A program made the translations under genes and the position numbers. Under the pieces are notes generated by a model. It was not told where the DNA came from, did not search any database, and was given only the letters and a program-made list of their open reading frames with translations. From positions 496,001-560,000 of the forward strand of contig NZ_RWKV01000008.1 of NCBI RefSeq assembly GCF_003993795.1: a stretch of DNA of 64,000 nucleotides. The letters run 5' to 3'. Each line of letters begins with the position of its first letter. The stretch's first letter is position 1. Source of the DNA: Aquabacter cavernae. GTDB taxonomy: Bacteria > Pseudomonadota > Alphaproteobacteria > Rhizobiales > Xanthobacteraceae. Shown piece by piece: positions 45,395 to 53,449 of the stretch.

Positions 45395-45552
45395 ACATCT
45401 ACGCCGATGGCGTGGACAAGCTCCTCTACGGCTGCCTGTCGAACGTTCTTTGAGAGAGAAAGATGGCCTGCAGGGGGGCCTGTTCTCGGTGGATGTCGAC
45501 ATCGTGCCGACCAAGATCGGCGAGGCCGCGCACGTTATTCTCCCGGCCCCAG
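45395..45552 (+). pseudogene. Fragment of a molybdopterin oxidoreductase, possibly arsenite oxidase large subunit
   Basis: Two frames joined by a frameshift read GDIYADGVDKLLYGCLSNVL and then DGLQGGLFSVDVDIVPTKIGEAAHVILPA. The second resembles the segment of molybdopterin-dependent oxidoreductases in which a partner protein location is followed by TKTGEAAHLVLPA, as found in AioA. Everything before and after is missing. In an arsenic island a relic of aioA is plausible. The surrounding 45291-45730 shows no other gene. Confidence 0.4.
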
Positions 45553-45678
45553 GCCTCATGGCCGTCCGAGCCATTTCACGGATAGCGAAGCCGCCACCCT
45601 CACCATTCGGCGGGCTGGTCAGCCACGTCACACCAACGTCACCTCCGATGCATATTCGATCTGTCGACGCGCATGGAC

Positions 45679-45690
45679 ATATCGTGATAT
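45679..45690. promoter_or_regulatory. Short palindrome upstream of the PstS-like gene
   Basis: ATATCGTGATAT is a 5-2-5 palindrome 42 bp before the GTG start and shares the ATATCG core of the arsR operators. It may be a site for one of the two ArsR-type regulators of the island. Confidence 0.4.
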
Positions 45691-45732
45691 ACGAGTCCGT
45701 GGACGGAAACGCCAATATGCCGGGAGGCACCC

Positions 45733-46758
45733 GTGACACGCATAATCAGTCTGGCCATCGCCGCATTGACCGCCGCCGCCGTGCTCGCGCCCGCAGCGCG
45801 CGCTGACGAGGTCCGAGGAGCGGGCTCGACGTTTGCCTACCCGATCATCTGGAAGTGGTCGCAGGCCTTTCGGGATAAGGCGGGCCAGACGGTCAGCTAC
45901 CAATCCGTCGGTTCATCGGCGGGCGTCAATGCGATCAAGGATCGGACGGCAGACTTCGGGGCCTCGGATAAGCCGCTGCAACCGGCGGAACTGGCGAAGC
46001 TCGGCCTCGGTCAGTTTCCCATCGTGTTCGGCGGGGTCGTGCCCGTCCTCAACGTCGACGGGATTGGTCCCGGCCAGATGAAGTTCACCGGGGTGCTGCT
46101 GGCGGACATCTTCCTCGGGAAGATTACCAACTGGAACGATCCGGCGATCAAGGCCGTCAATCCCGACCTGACCTTTCCCGATGCGAAGATCGCCGTGGTT
46201 CACCGGGCCGACGGCTCCGGCACGACCTTCAACTGGGCCTCCTACCTGTCGAAGGCGAGCCCCGAGTGGAAGCAACGGGTCGGCGAGGGAAATGCGGTCG
46301 ACTGGCCGGTCGGCTCCGGGGCACGGGGCAATGAAGGCGTGGCAACCGACGTAAAGCGCATCAAGAACGCGATCGGCTATGTCGAATTCACGTATGTCGT
46401 CCAGGTGAAGTTGACCTACGGCCTCGTCCAGAACCGGGCCGGCAAGTTCATCGCCCCGAGCGCGGCTTCGTTCCAGGCAGCGGCCGCAAGCTTCGATTGG
46501 ACGAAGGCGGATGACTTCGCGGTCATCATCAACGATTCCCCCGCCGAGGACGCCTATCCGATCGCCGCCTCCACGTTCGTGCTGATGTACAAGGATCCCA
46601 ATGCTGCTGGCGCGAGCCGGGCGGCGTTCGACTTCTGGAAATTCTCGCTCGGCGAAGGCGAGAAGTACGCTTCGCAACTGGGCTACGTTCCCTTGCCTCC
46701 CGCACTGGTGGAGCAGGTCAAGGCGTACTGGGCCCGAACCTTCAAGAGCGGCGCATAG
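45733..46758 (+). CDS. pstS: PstS-like phosphate/arsenate-binding protein
   Basis: The GTG at 45733, with GGGAGG upstream, gives 341 residues with a Sec signal peptide (SLAIAALTAAAVLAPAARA). PstS motifs are present: GAGSTFAYPI near the N-terminus, DFGASDKPL, and HRADGSGTTFNWASYLS with GSGARGNEGV. These loops bind phosphate oxyanions. No pstCAB genes accompany it, so it may work with transporters elsewhere or act as a selective periplasmic phosphate binder under arsenate stress. It probably heads the operon with the ArsR-ArsC fusion. Confidence 0.88.
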   Translation: MTRIISLAIAALTAAAVLAPAARADEVRGAGSTFAYPIIWKWSQAFRDKAGQTVSYQSVGSSAGVNAIKDRTADFGASDKPLQPAELAKLGLGQFPIVFGGVVPVLNVDGIGPGQMKFTGVLLADIFLGKITNWNDPAIKAVNPDLTFPDAKIAVVHRADGSGTTFNWASYLSKASPEWKQRVGEGNAVDWPVGSGARGNEGVATDVKRIKNAIGYVEFTYVVQVKLTYGLVQNRAGKFIAPSAASFQAAAASFDWTKADDFAVIINDSPAEDAYPIAASTFVLMYKDPNAAGASRAAFDFWKFSLGEGEKYASQLGYVPLPPALVEQVKAYWARTFKSGA

Positions 46759-46799
46759 GGCTGCGCCGCCGTCAGGCATTTCCAACGAGCGAGATTTTC

Positions 46800-47687
46800 A
46801 TGGGCACGGCGACATTCAACGCGGACGACGCAATCAAGGTCTTCGATGCGCTGGCGCAGCCGACGCGGCTGGAGACCTACCGTCTGCTGCTGCGGTACAT
46901 GCCTTTTGGCCTGCCCGCGGGTGATGTCGCCCGGCTGCTCGCCGTGCCCCACAACACCATGTCCACGCACCTCGCCTTGCTTGAGAGGGCGGGCCTCCTC
47001 ACCGCGCGTCGCGAGGGACGCTCGATCATCTATGCGGCGAACGTCGCTCCCGCAGCCCCGCCGCTCGCGTCCCTGATGGGGGAAATGGGCTTCACGGCGA
47101 CGCCCCGCCGGGGCGGACTCGTCTCTTCCTTCCCCGAGGTGCGCACCGCCGCCGCCAACGACCGCGTCTACAATGTCCTGCTCGTCTGCTCGGCGAATTC
47201 CGCGCGCTCAGTGATCGCCGAAGCGATCCTGAACCGCGAGGGCAGGGGGCGCTTCCGCGCCTTCTCCGCGGGGAGCCGCCCGAAGGCGAAGCCGCATCCC
47301 GCCGTGATCTCCCTTCTCCAATCGCTCGGCTACGAGACCGATGGGCTCTCCTCGAAGAGCTGGAGCGGGTTCGCGACGCAGGATGCGCCGGAGATGGACT
47401 TCGTCATCACCACCTGCGACACGGCGGCGGGCGAACAGTGCCCTGCCTTCCCGGGACACCCGCTCCAGGCACATTGGGGACTGCCGGATCCCGCCCTCGT
47501 GAAGGGCTCGGAGGCGGAGCAGCGGGCCGCATTCGTCGCCACCTACCGGCGCCTCGCATCCCGCATGTCCGCGTTCGTGAACCTGCCCTTCGCCGCACTC
47601 GATCTTGCGACCCTCAAGGATCGCATCGCCGAGATCGGCCGGATGGAAGGGGCGACCGAGCTGACGCTCTCCGGCATCGCCGCATAA
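46800..47687 (+). CDS. ArsR-ArsC fusion: repressor plus thioredoxin-type arsenate reductase
   Basis: The 295-residue protein has an ArsR winged helix at about 8-95 (FDALAQPTRLETYRLLLR, PHNTMSTHLALLERAGLL) and a low-molecular-weight phosphatase-like ArsC domain at about 122-265. The P-loop is CSANSARS with nucleophile Cys130, and the shuttle pair is Cys206 and Cys214 in ITTCDTAAGEQCPAF, as in the Staphylococcus-type enzyme. It would sense arsenic and reduce arsenate to arsenite. The ACR3 gene follows after 13 bp. Confidence 0.9.
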   Translation: MGTATFNADDAIKVFDALAQPTRLETYRLLLRYMPFGLPAGDVARLLAVPHNTMSTHLALLERAGLLTARREGRSIIYAANVAPAAPPLASLMGEMGFTATPRRGGLVSSFPEVRTAAANDRVYNVLLVCSANSARSVIAEAILNREGRGRFRAFSAGSRPKAKPHPAVISLLQSLGYETDGLSSKSWSGFATQDAPEMDFVITTCDTAAGEQCPAFPGHPLQAHWGLPDPALVKGSEAEQRAAFVATYRRLASRMSAFVNLPFAALDLATLKDRIAEIGRMEGATELTLSGIAA

Positions 47688-47700
47688 GGAATCGATCCTC

Positions 47701-48750
47701 GTGTCCGTATTCGAGCGCTATCTGACCGTCTGGGTCTTCCTCTGCATCGTCGTCGGCATCGCCCTGGGTGCCATCGCGCCCTCGGCGTTCCAGGTGATCG
47801 GAAGCCTCGAGGTCGCGCAGGTGAACCTGCCCGTCGCGGTCCTGATCTGGCTGATGATCGTCCCCATGCTGCTGAAGATCGACTTCGGGGCGCTCGCCCA
47901 GGTCGGCCGGCACTGGCGCGGAATCTCCGTCACGCTGCTGGTGAATTGGGGCGTGAAGCCCTTCTCCATGGCCGTGCTCGGCTGGCTCTTCATCGGCTGC
48001 CTGTTCCGGCCGTACCTACCCGCCGACCAGATCGACAGCTACATCGCCGGGCTGATCCTGCTCGCGTCGGCCCCTTGCACGGCCATGGTGTTTGTCTGGT
48101 CGAACCTCACGAAGGGCGAGCCGCATTTCACCCTGTCCCAGGTGGCGCTGAACGATGCCATCATGATCGTGGCGTTCGCGCCGGTGGTCGGCCTCCTCCT
48201 CGGCTTGTCGTCGATCACGGTGCCGTGGAACACGCTGCTCCTGTCCGTGGTGCTCTACATCGTCGTCCCGGTCATCGCCGCACAGGTGATCCGCGGGCGC
48301 ATCCTCGCCGGTGGTGGGCAGGCGGCACTCGACCGGGTCCTGGGCGTCCTGCAACCCGCCTCCCTGGTCGCGCTGTTGGCCACGCTGGTCCTCCTGTTCG
48401 CCTTCCAGGGCGAGCAAATCCTTGCCCAGCCCCTGGTCATCGCCCTCCTGGCGGTGCCGATCCTGATCCAGGTCTACTTCAACTCCGGACTTGCCTATCT
48501 GCTGAACCGGATGTCCGGCGAGGCGCACTGCGTCGCGGGTCCCTCCGCCCTCATCGGCGCCTCCAACTTCTTCGAGCTCGCGGTCGCAGCCGCCATCAGC
48601 CTGTTCGGCTTCCAGTCCGGCGCGGCGCTCGCCACCGTGGTCGGCGTGCTCATCGAGGTGCCGGTCATGCTGTCGGTCGTGTGGATCGTGAACCGCTCGA
48701 AGGATTGGTACGAGGCCGGAGGCGTGAAAGTTCCGGATGCCTCCCATTGA
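47701..48750 (+). CDS. acr3: Arsenite efflux transporter ACR3
   Basis: The 349-residue membrane protein has ten predicted hydrophobic segments and the conserved functional cysteine in ASAPCTAMVFVWSNLT (Cys126), diagnostic for ACR3. The start is a GTG preceded by AAGGA. It exports arsenite made by the ArsC domain encoded just upstream. Confidence 0.93.
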   Translation: MSVFERYLTVWVFLCIVVGIALGAIAPSAFQVIGSLEVAQVNLPVAVLIWLMIVPMLLKIDFGALAQVGRHWRGISVTLLVNWGVKPFSMAVLGWLFIGCLFRPYLPADQIDSYIAGLILLASAPCTAMVFVWSNLTKGEPHFTLSQVALNDAIMIVAFAPVVGLLLGLSSITVPWNTLLLSVVLYIVVPVIAAQVIRGRILAGGGQAALDRVLGVLQPASLVALLATLVLLFAFQGEQILAQPLVIALLAVPILIQVYFNSGLAYLLNRMSGEAHCVAGPSALIGASNFFELAVAAAISLFGFQSGAALATVVGVLIEVPVMLSVVWIVNRSKDWYEAGGVKVPDASH

Positions 48751-48795
48751 TCAAGCGCGCTGCGATGAGCGCGGCGCGAGCACGGGGATGAGAAG

Positions 48796-49839
48796 ATGAG
48801 AGTGGGAATCAATGGCCTCGGCCGGATCGGACGCCTCGCTTTGCGGGCCTCCATGGGCGGCGCCGAACGTCCCGTCGACGATCCGCGCGGCAACAACCGC
48901 CTCGACGTGGTGCATCTCAACGAGATCAAGGGCGGCTCCACCGCGACCGCCCATCTCCTCGAGTTCGATAGCGTCCAGGGCCGCTGGCGCATGCCCATAT
49001 CGGTGGAGGGCGGCGAGGACATTCGGATCGACGGGAAGAACCTGTCCTTCTCCTGCCATGCCGCGCCCGGCGACATTCCATGGGGCGACCTGGGCGTGGA
49101 CGTGGTGCTCGAGGCCACCGGCAAGTTCCTCACCCCCGAGACGCTGGAGGGCCACCTGAAGCGCGGTGCGAAGCGGGTGATCGTGGCCGCGCCGGTGAAG
49201 GACCCCTCCGTCCTGAACGTCGTCGTGGGCGTCAATGAGCACCTCTACGATCGGTCGAAGCACCCCATCGTGACCGCGGCCTCCTGCACCACCAACTGCC
49301 TCGCCCCCGTGGTGAAGGTGGTGCACGAGAAGATCGGCATCCGGCACGGGCAGATCACCACCATCCATGATCCGACGAACACCAACGTGGTGGTGGACGC
49401 GCCCCACAAGGACCTGCGCCGCGCCCGCTCCGCCATGCTGTCGCTCCAGCCCACCACCACCGGGAGCGCCACCGCCATTGCCCTGATCTATCCGGAACTG
49501 AAGGGCAAGCTGAACGGCCACGCGGTGCGCGCGCCCGTGCTGAACGCCTCCCTCACCGATTGCGTGTTCGAGCTGAACCGGGAGACCACGGCCGAGGAAG
49601 TCAACGACCTGTTCCGGGAGGCCGCCGAGGGCGCGTTGCGCGGCATCCTTGGTTTCGAGCCGCGCCCCCTGGTCTCCGCCGACTATGCGCGCGACACCCG
49701 TTCCTCGATCGTCGACGGCCTGTCAACTTTGGTGACCGACGGAACCCTCCTAAAGGTTTATGCCTGGTACGACAACGAGATGGCCTATGCCTGCCGCATG
49801 GTGGACCTGGCCTGCCATCTCCAGCGGGAGGGCCTCTGA
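48796..49839 (+). CDS. Arsenic-island glyceraldehyde-3-phosphate dehydrogenase
   Basis: The 347-residue enzyme has the NAD-binding start [16 protein letters not shown], catalytic ASCTTNC (Cys164) and the C-terminal [14 protein letters not shown]. It lies 45 bp after acr3 and 1 bp before arsJ. In such arsJ pairs the enzyme uses arsenate with glyceraldehyde-3-phosphate to make 1-arseno-3-phosphoglycerate, which ArsJ exports. An insertion [18 protein letters not shown] near residue 30 replaces the usual short loop and is typical of the ars-linked subgroup. Confidence 0.92.
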   Translation: MRVGINGLGRIGRLALRASMGGAERPVDDPRGNNRLDVVHLNEIKGGSTATAHLLEFDSVQGRWRMPISVEGGEDIRIDGKNLSFSCHAAPGDIPWGDLGVDVVLEATGKFLTPETLEGHLKRGAKRVIVAAPVKDPSVLNVVVGVNEHLYDRSKHPIVTAASCTTNCLAPVVKVVHEKIGIRHGQITTIHDPTNTNVVVDAPHKDLRRARSAMLSLQPTTTGSATAIALIYPELKGKLNGHAVRAPVLNASLTDCVFELNRETTAEEVNDLFREAAEGALRGILGFEPRPLVSADYARDTRSSIVDGLSTLVTDGTLLKVYAWYDNEMAYACRMVDLACHLQREGL

Positions 49840-49840
49840 C

Positions 49841-51106
49841 ATGGCCCGTGCGCCGGCGGCTTCAGGGGTCCGCAACTACGCCATCGTGACGGCCGCCTAT
49901 TGGGGCTTCACGCTGACCGACGGCGCGCTTCGGATGATCGTGCTCTTCACCTTCTTCAAGCTGGGATACTCGCCGTTCACCCTGGCGTTCCTGTTCGTGC
50001 TCTACGAGGCCGCGGGCATCGGCGCCAACGTCATCGGCGGCTGGCTCGCGGGCCGCTACGGCATCACCCGCATGCTCACGGTGGGCCTCACGACGCAGAT
50101 CTCCGGCTTCCTGATCCTCTCGGCGGTCTCCCCGTCCTGGGAGACCGCGCTGCTGGTCCCCTGGGTCGTCGCCGCCCAGGGCATCTGCGGCGTTGCCAAG
50201 GACCTGACCAAGACCGCGTCCAAGTCCGCCATCAAGGTCACCGAAGCCGACGCCAAGGGCGCCAACGCAAACACCCGCCTGTTCCGCTGGGTGGCCTGGT
50301 TCACCGGCTCGAAGAACGCCATGAAGGGCTTCGGCTTCCTCCTCGGCGGCGCGCTCCTCGAGCTGATCGGCTTCCGTCCCGCGCTGTGGCTGATGGCCGG
50401 CGCTCTCGCCCTCGTCCTCGTCGGTGTCGTCGCTTCCCTTCCGCCCATGCTGGGGAAGGCGAAGTCGAGCAAGAGCATGAAGGAGCTGTTCGCCAAGAAC
50501 CGCGGCGTGAACCTGCTGGCCCTGGCCCGCGTCGTGCTTTTCGGCGCGCGCGACGTTTGGTTCGTGGTCGGCGTGCCCGTCTTCCTCTACGCCTCGGGCT
50601 GGACCTTCATCATGGTGGGTGGCTTCTTGGCCCTGTGGACTATCGGCTACGGCGTGGTCCAGGCGGCCGCGCCCGCCATCGTCACCCGCAGCCAGGACGG
50701 CCTCTCACGGGAGGTCCCCGCGGCGCGGTGGTGGGCCCTCGCTCTCGCTTTGGTCCCGGTCGCCATGGCAGGCTGGCTTGCCCTCGCGCCGCCGCATGCC
50801 GACTTCGTCCTGGTGGCGGGGCTGTCCATCTTCGGCTTCGCGTTCGCCGTGAACTCGTCCCTGCACTCCTACCTGATCCTGGCCTATGCGGGATCGGAGA
50901 AGGCCGCCGAGGACGTGGGCTTCTACTACGCCGCCAATGCCGCCGGGCGCTTCATCGGCACCCTCTCGTCCGGCTTGCTCTACCAAGTGGGCGGCATCTA
51001 CGCCTGCCTCGGTGGCTCCGCCCTGATGCTCGCCATCTGCTTCGGAACCACCCTCCTGCTGCCGCTCCATGCCCAGCCGATGGGAGCACCCGCACCGAGC
51101 CGGTGA
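49841..51106 (+). CDS. arsJ: ArsJ organoarsenical (1-arseno-3-phosphoglycerate) exporter
   Basis: The 421-residue MFS protein starts one base after the dehydrogenase stop. ArsJ-like sequence includes NYAIVTAAYWGFTLTDGALRMIVLFTFF at the N-terminus and GVAKDLTKTASKSAIKVT near residue 130. It removes the labile arsenate ester from the cell, where it breaks down to arsenate. It is the last intact gene of the island. Confidence 0.92.
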   Translation: MARAPAASGVRNYAIVTAAYWGFTLTDGALRMIVLFTFFKLGYSPFTLAFLFVLYEAAGIGANVIGGWLAGRYGITRMLTVGLTTQISGFLILSAVSPSWETALLVPWVVAAQGICGVAKDLTKTASKSAIKVTEADAKGANANTRLFRWVAWFTGSKNAMKGFGFLLGGALLELIGFRPALWLMAGALALVLVGVVASLPPMLGKAKSSKSMKELFAKNRGVNLLALARVVLFGARDVWFVVGVPVFLYASGWTFIMVGGFLALWTIGYGVVQAAAPAIVTRSQDGLSREVPAARWWALALALVPVAMAGWLALAPPHADFVLVAGLSIFGFAFAVNSSLHSYLILAYAGSEKAAEDVGFYYAANAAGRFIGTLSSGLLYQVGGIYACLGGSALMLAICFGTTLLLPLHAQPMGAPAPSR

Positions 51107-51151
51107 GGACGAGACCCTGCAGACATTCACGATCGGAAATTCAAGCGAGCC

Positions 51152-51232
51152 TTGGACAATGACCGACCATCCCCCGTCACCATCTGGCACAATCCCGATT
51201 GCGGCACGTCGCGCAACACGCCGGCGCGATCT
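51152..51232 (+). pseudogene. arsC: 5' stub of a glutaredoxin-type arsenate reductase gene
   Basis: A TTG start at 51152 opens PVTIWHNPDCGTSRNT, the exact active-site start of glutaredoxin-linked ArsC (HNPxCGTSRNT with the catalytic cysteine). Homology stops at about 51221, where transposase-like sequence begins. The gene was evidently cut by the insertion of the IS5-type element. Confidence 0.75.
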
Positions 51233-51237
51233 GCCCT

Positions 51238-51826
51238 AGGATCTGTTCGGACCCTATCAGGCGGCCAAGCGACGCCACTATCGCTGGATCGAGAGGGGGG
51301 TGTTCGATCGCCTGTTCGACGCCGTGGCGGTGGATCCCGATCTGGAATGGCTTGCGATCGACGCTACCGTCATCCGCGCCACAGAGACCGATGGCGTCTT
51401 CGACCTGTGTTATCGCCGCCACCCAATATCGCGCACCGACCTGCGTGATAACGTGGTCAAACCCGTCCACCATGTCCCCGAACAGCCGTCCAGCATCTCC
51501 CAGGTCTGAACATCAAGTCCGGGCATGACGGCGCATTCTTAGAAATGCCCGTCCCAACCGCTTGAATATCGATCCGTCCTAGCCTGCGGCAAGGTGATCG
51601 CCGACCGCGCCTACGATGCCGACAGCCTTCATGATGCAATACGCGACGAAGGCGGCGAGCCGGTCATCCGGCCACGGCGTCATCGCAAATGCCGGTATCG
51701 CTACGACAAGAGCGCCTACCGCCAGCGCTGGCTGGCATAGAGAGCGTCTTTGCAAAGCTCAAGCAGTGGCGACGCATTGCCACCCGATACGACAAAATCG
51801 CCAGCATCATGCTCCGGCTCAAATGA
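51238..51826 (+). pseudogene. Decayed IS5-family transposase
   Basis: Fragments in several frames match IS5-type transposases in order: DLFGPYQAAKRRHYRWIERGVFDRLF, DPDLEWLAIDATVIRA (51339-51390; first catalytic aspartate region), KVIADRAYDADSLHDAI (51592-51642) with GEPVIRPRRHRK, and SVFAKLKQWRRIATRYDKIAS near 51745-51815. Frameshifts and a stop between RQRW and SVFAKL disable it. It joins the arsC stub directly and ends the island. Confidence 0.8.
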
Positions 51827-52042
51827 TTAAATCGTCCCCACAGCCGAGCGCGGTCTGGCCGCACGGCCCGAACCCCCTACGGGAGGCCGTTTGCGCGCCC
51901 TGCATGTATCGTCCCTCCCATGCGCGCGGCGCCAAGGACGGGCACAGCCTTCTGGTTTGGCTGAAACCCTTCCGTGCCGCGGGCGTTGGCGCAGGAGCGC
52001 TTCGTTCAGGAGGCGCCGCGCCGAGCCGGGAGGGATCGCAGC

Positions 52043-53281
52043 ATGCGCCTTTTGACGTTCCATCGCACCGCAGCCCGCAAGGCGGCGGCTCCACCCGTTT
52101 CCACCGGACGGATGACGCGGAGGCTGGCCGCCGCCGCCATCGGCTTTCTCGCTTTCGCGGCGAACCCGGCGCACGCCTTGGACGCCATCGTCCAGAAGCA
52201 GACATTCACGCTGCCCAGCTACACCACGGTGGGCGGCGCGCCGCTGCGTGATGTGAAGGTGGGCTGGGAGGCCTATGGCACGCTCAATGCCGACAAGAGC
52301 AACGTGATCCTCATCACGCATTTCTTCTCGGGCACCAGCCATGCCGCCGGGAAATACAAGCCGAGCGACGCGGCGCCGGGATATTGGGACGCCATTATCG
52401 GGCCCGGAAAGCCGCTCGATACCGATAAATACTACATCATCTCCTCCGACACGCTGGTGAACCTGAACGCCAATGACCCGAACGTGGTGACCACCGGCCC
52501 CGCTTCCATCTCTCTTGAGACCGGCAAGCCCTACGGGCCGCGTTTCCCGGTGGTGACCATCCGCGATTTCGTGAATGTCCAGAAGGCGCTGCTGGATTCG
52601 CTCGGCATCGCCCGCCTGCATGCGGTGATGGGCCCCTCCATGGGCGCCCTCCAAGTGTATGAATGGGCCACCGGCTATCCCGAGGTGGTGGAGCGGGCGA
52701 TCCCCGTGATCGGGGCAGGGGAGGCGGACGGCTGGCTGGTGGCGTGGCTGGATGTGTGGGGCTCGCCCATCCGCGTCGACCCCAATTTCAATGGCGGCGA
52801 CTATTACGGCCGCACCCCGCCCAAGCAGGGCCTCGCCCAGGCACTGAAGGTGGTGACGCTGAGCGCGGGCGCTTATCCCTGGGCCAACACCACGTTCGGC
52901 CGCAAATGGGCCGAGCCCGGCAAGGACCCGGCCCTGGCCCTCGACAATCGCTATGCCATCGAGGCCAAGCTGGACGAGGTCGCCGCCGCCCGCGCGGACC
53001 TCGCGGACGCCAACCATTTCCTCTATCTGGTGAAGGCCAATCAGGTGTTCGCGGCCGGCGGCGACGTGGGCCTGAAGCGCATCAAGGCGCCGGTCCTCAT
53101 CATCTCGTCGGACGAGGACTTGATTTTCCACCCCGCCGCCATCCAGCGCACCGCGGACGAGATCCGCAAGGGCGGCGCGCCCGTGGAACAGGTGAAGATC
53201 GGCGGCGGCCGGGGCCATCTCAACGGCATCGGCAACATCCAGGAGGCGGGGGAGGCGATCAGCCGATTCCTCGCCCAATAG
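52043..53281 (+). CDS. Exported MetX-like alpha/beta hydrolase
   Basis: A GGGAGG box 8 bp before the ATG at 52043 supports this start; the product is 412 residues. Residues 24-45 (MTRRLAAAAIGFLAFAANPAHA) are a signal sequence preceded by a 23-residue basic extension. The body has the homoserine O-acetyltransferase fold: WEAYGTLNADKSNVILITHFFSG, nucleophile in GPSMGALQ (Ser199), Asp in SSDEDLIFHP and His in GRGHLNG. Cytoplasmic MetX enzymes lack a signal, so a periplasmic hydrolase or acyltransferase of unknown substrate is more likely than methionine synthesis. Confidence 0.8.
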   Translation: MRLLTFHRTAARKAAAPPVSTGRMTRRLAAAAIGFLAFAANPAHALDAIVQKQTFTLPSYTTVGGAPLRDVKVGWEAYGTLNADKSNVILITHFFSGTSHAAGKYKPSDAAPGYWDAIIGPGKPLDTDKYYIISSDTLVNLNANDPNVVTTGPASISLETGKPYGPRFPVVTIRDFVNVQKALLDSLGIARLHAVMGPSMGALQVYEWATGYPEVVERAIPVIGAGEADGWLVAWLDVWGSPIRVDPNFNGGDYYGRTPPKQGLAQALKVVTLSAGAYPWANTTFGRKWAEPGKDPALALDNRYAIEAKLDEVAAARADLADANHFLYLVKANQVFAAGGDVGLKRIKAPVLIISSDEDLIFHPAAIQRTADEIRKGGAPVEQVKIGGGRGHLNGIGNIQEAGEAISRFLAQ

Positions 53282-53449
53282 GCCCCCTGGAGGCCCGGAA
53301 TCGGACGCTTTCTCCATGCGCCGGACGCGGGGCTCCTAAGTTATTGATTTTAAAGGGCGTGCGGAAGGCGTTTGGCGCGCCTTCCGCTGGCGTCCCCGGG
53401 CTGAATCGGATAGAAGAAACCAGCCTTTTCTCCAGGAAAGACGTGCGTT

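Noticed and set aside
52043-53281. Homoserine O-acetyltransferase of methionine synthesis (metX)
   Set aside because: The fold matches, but the protein has a signal sequence and no methionine genes are nearby, so a periplasmic relative is more likely.
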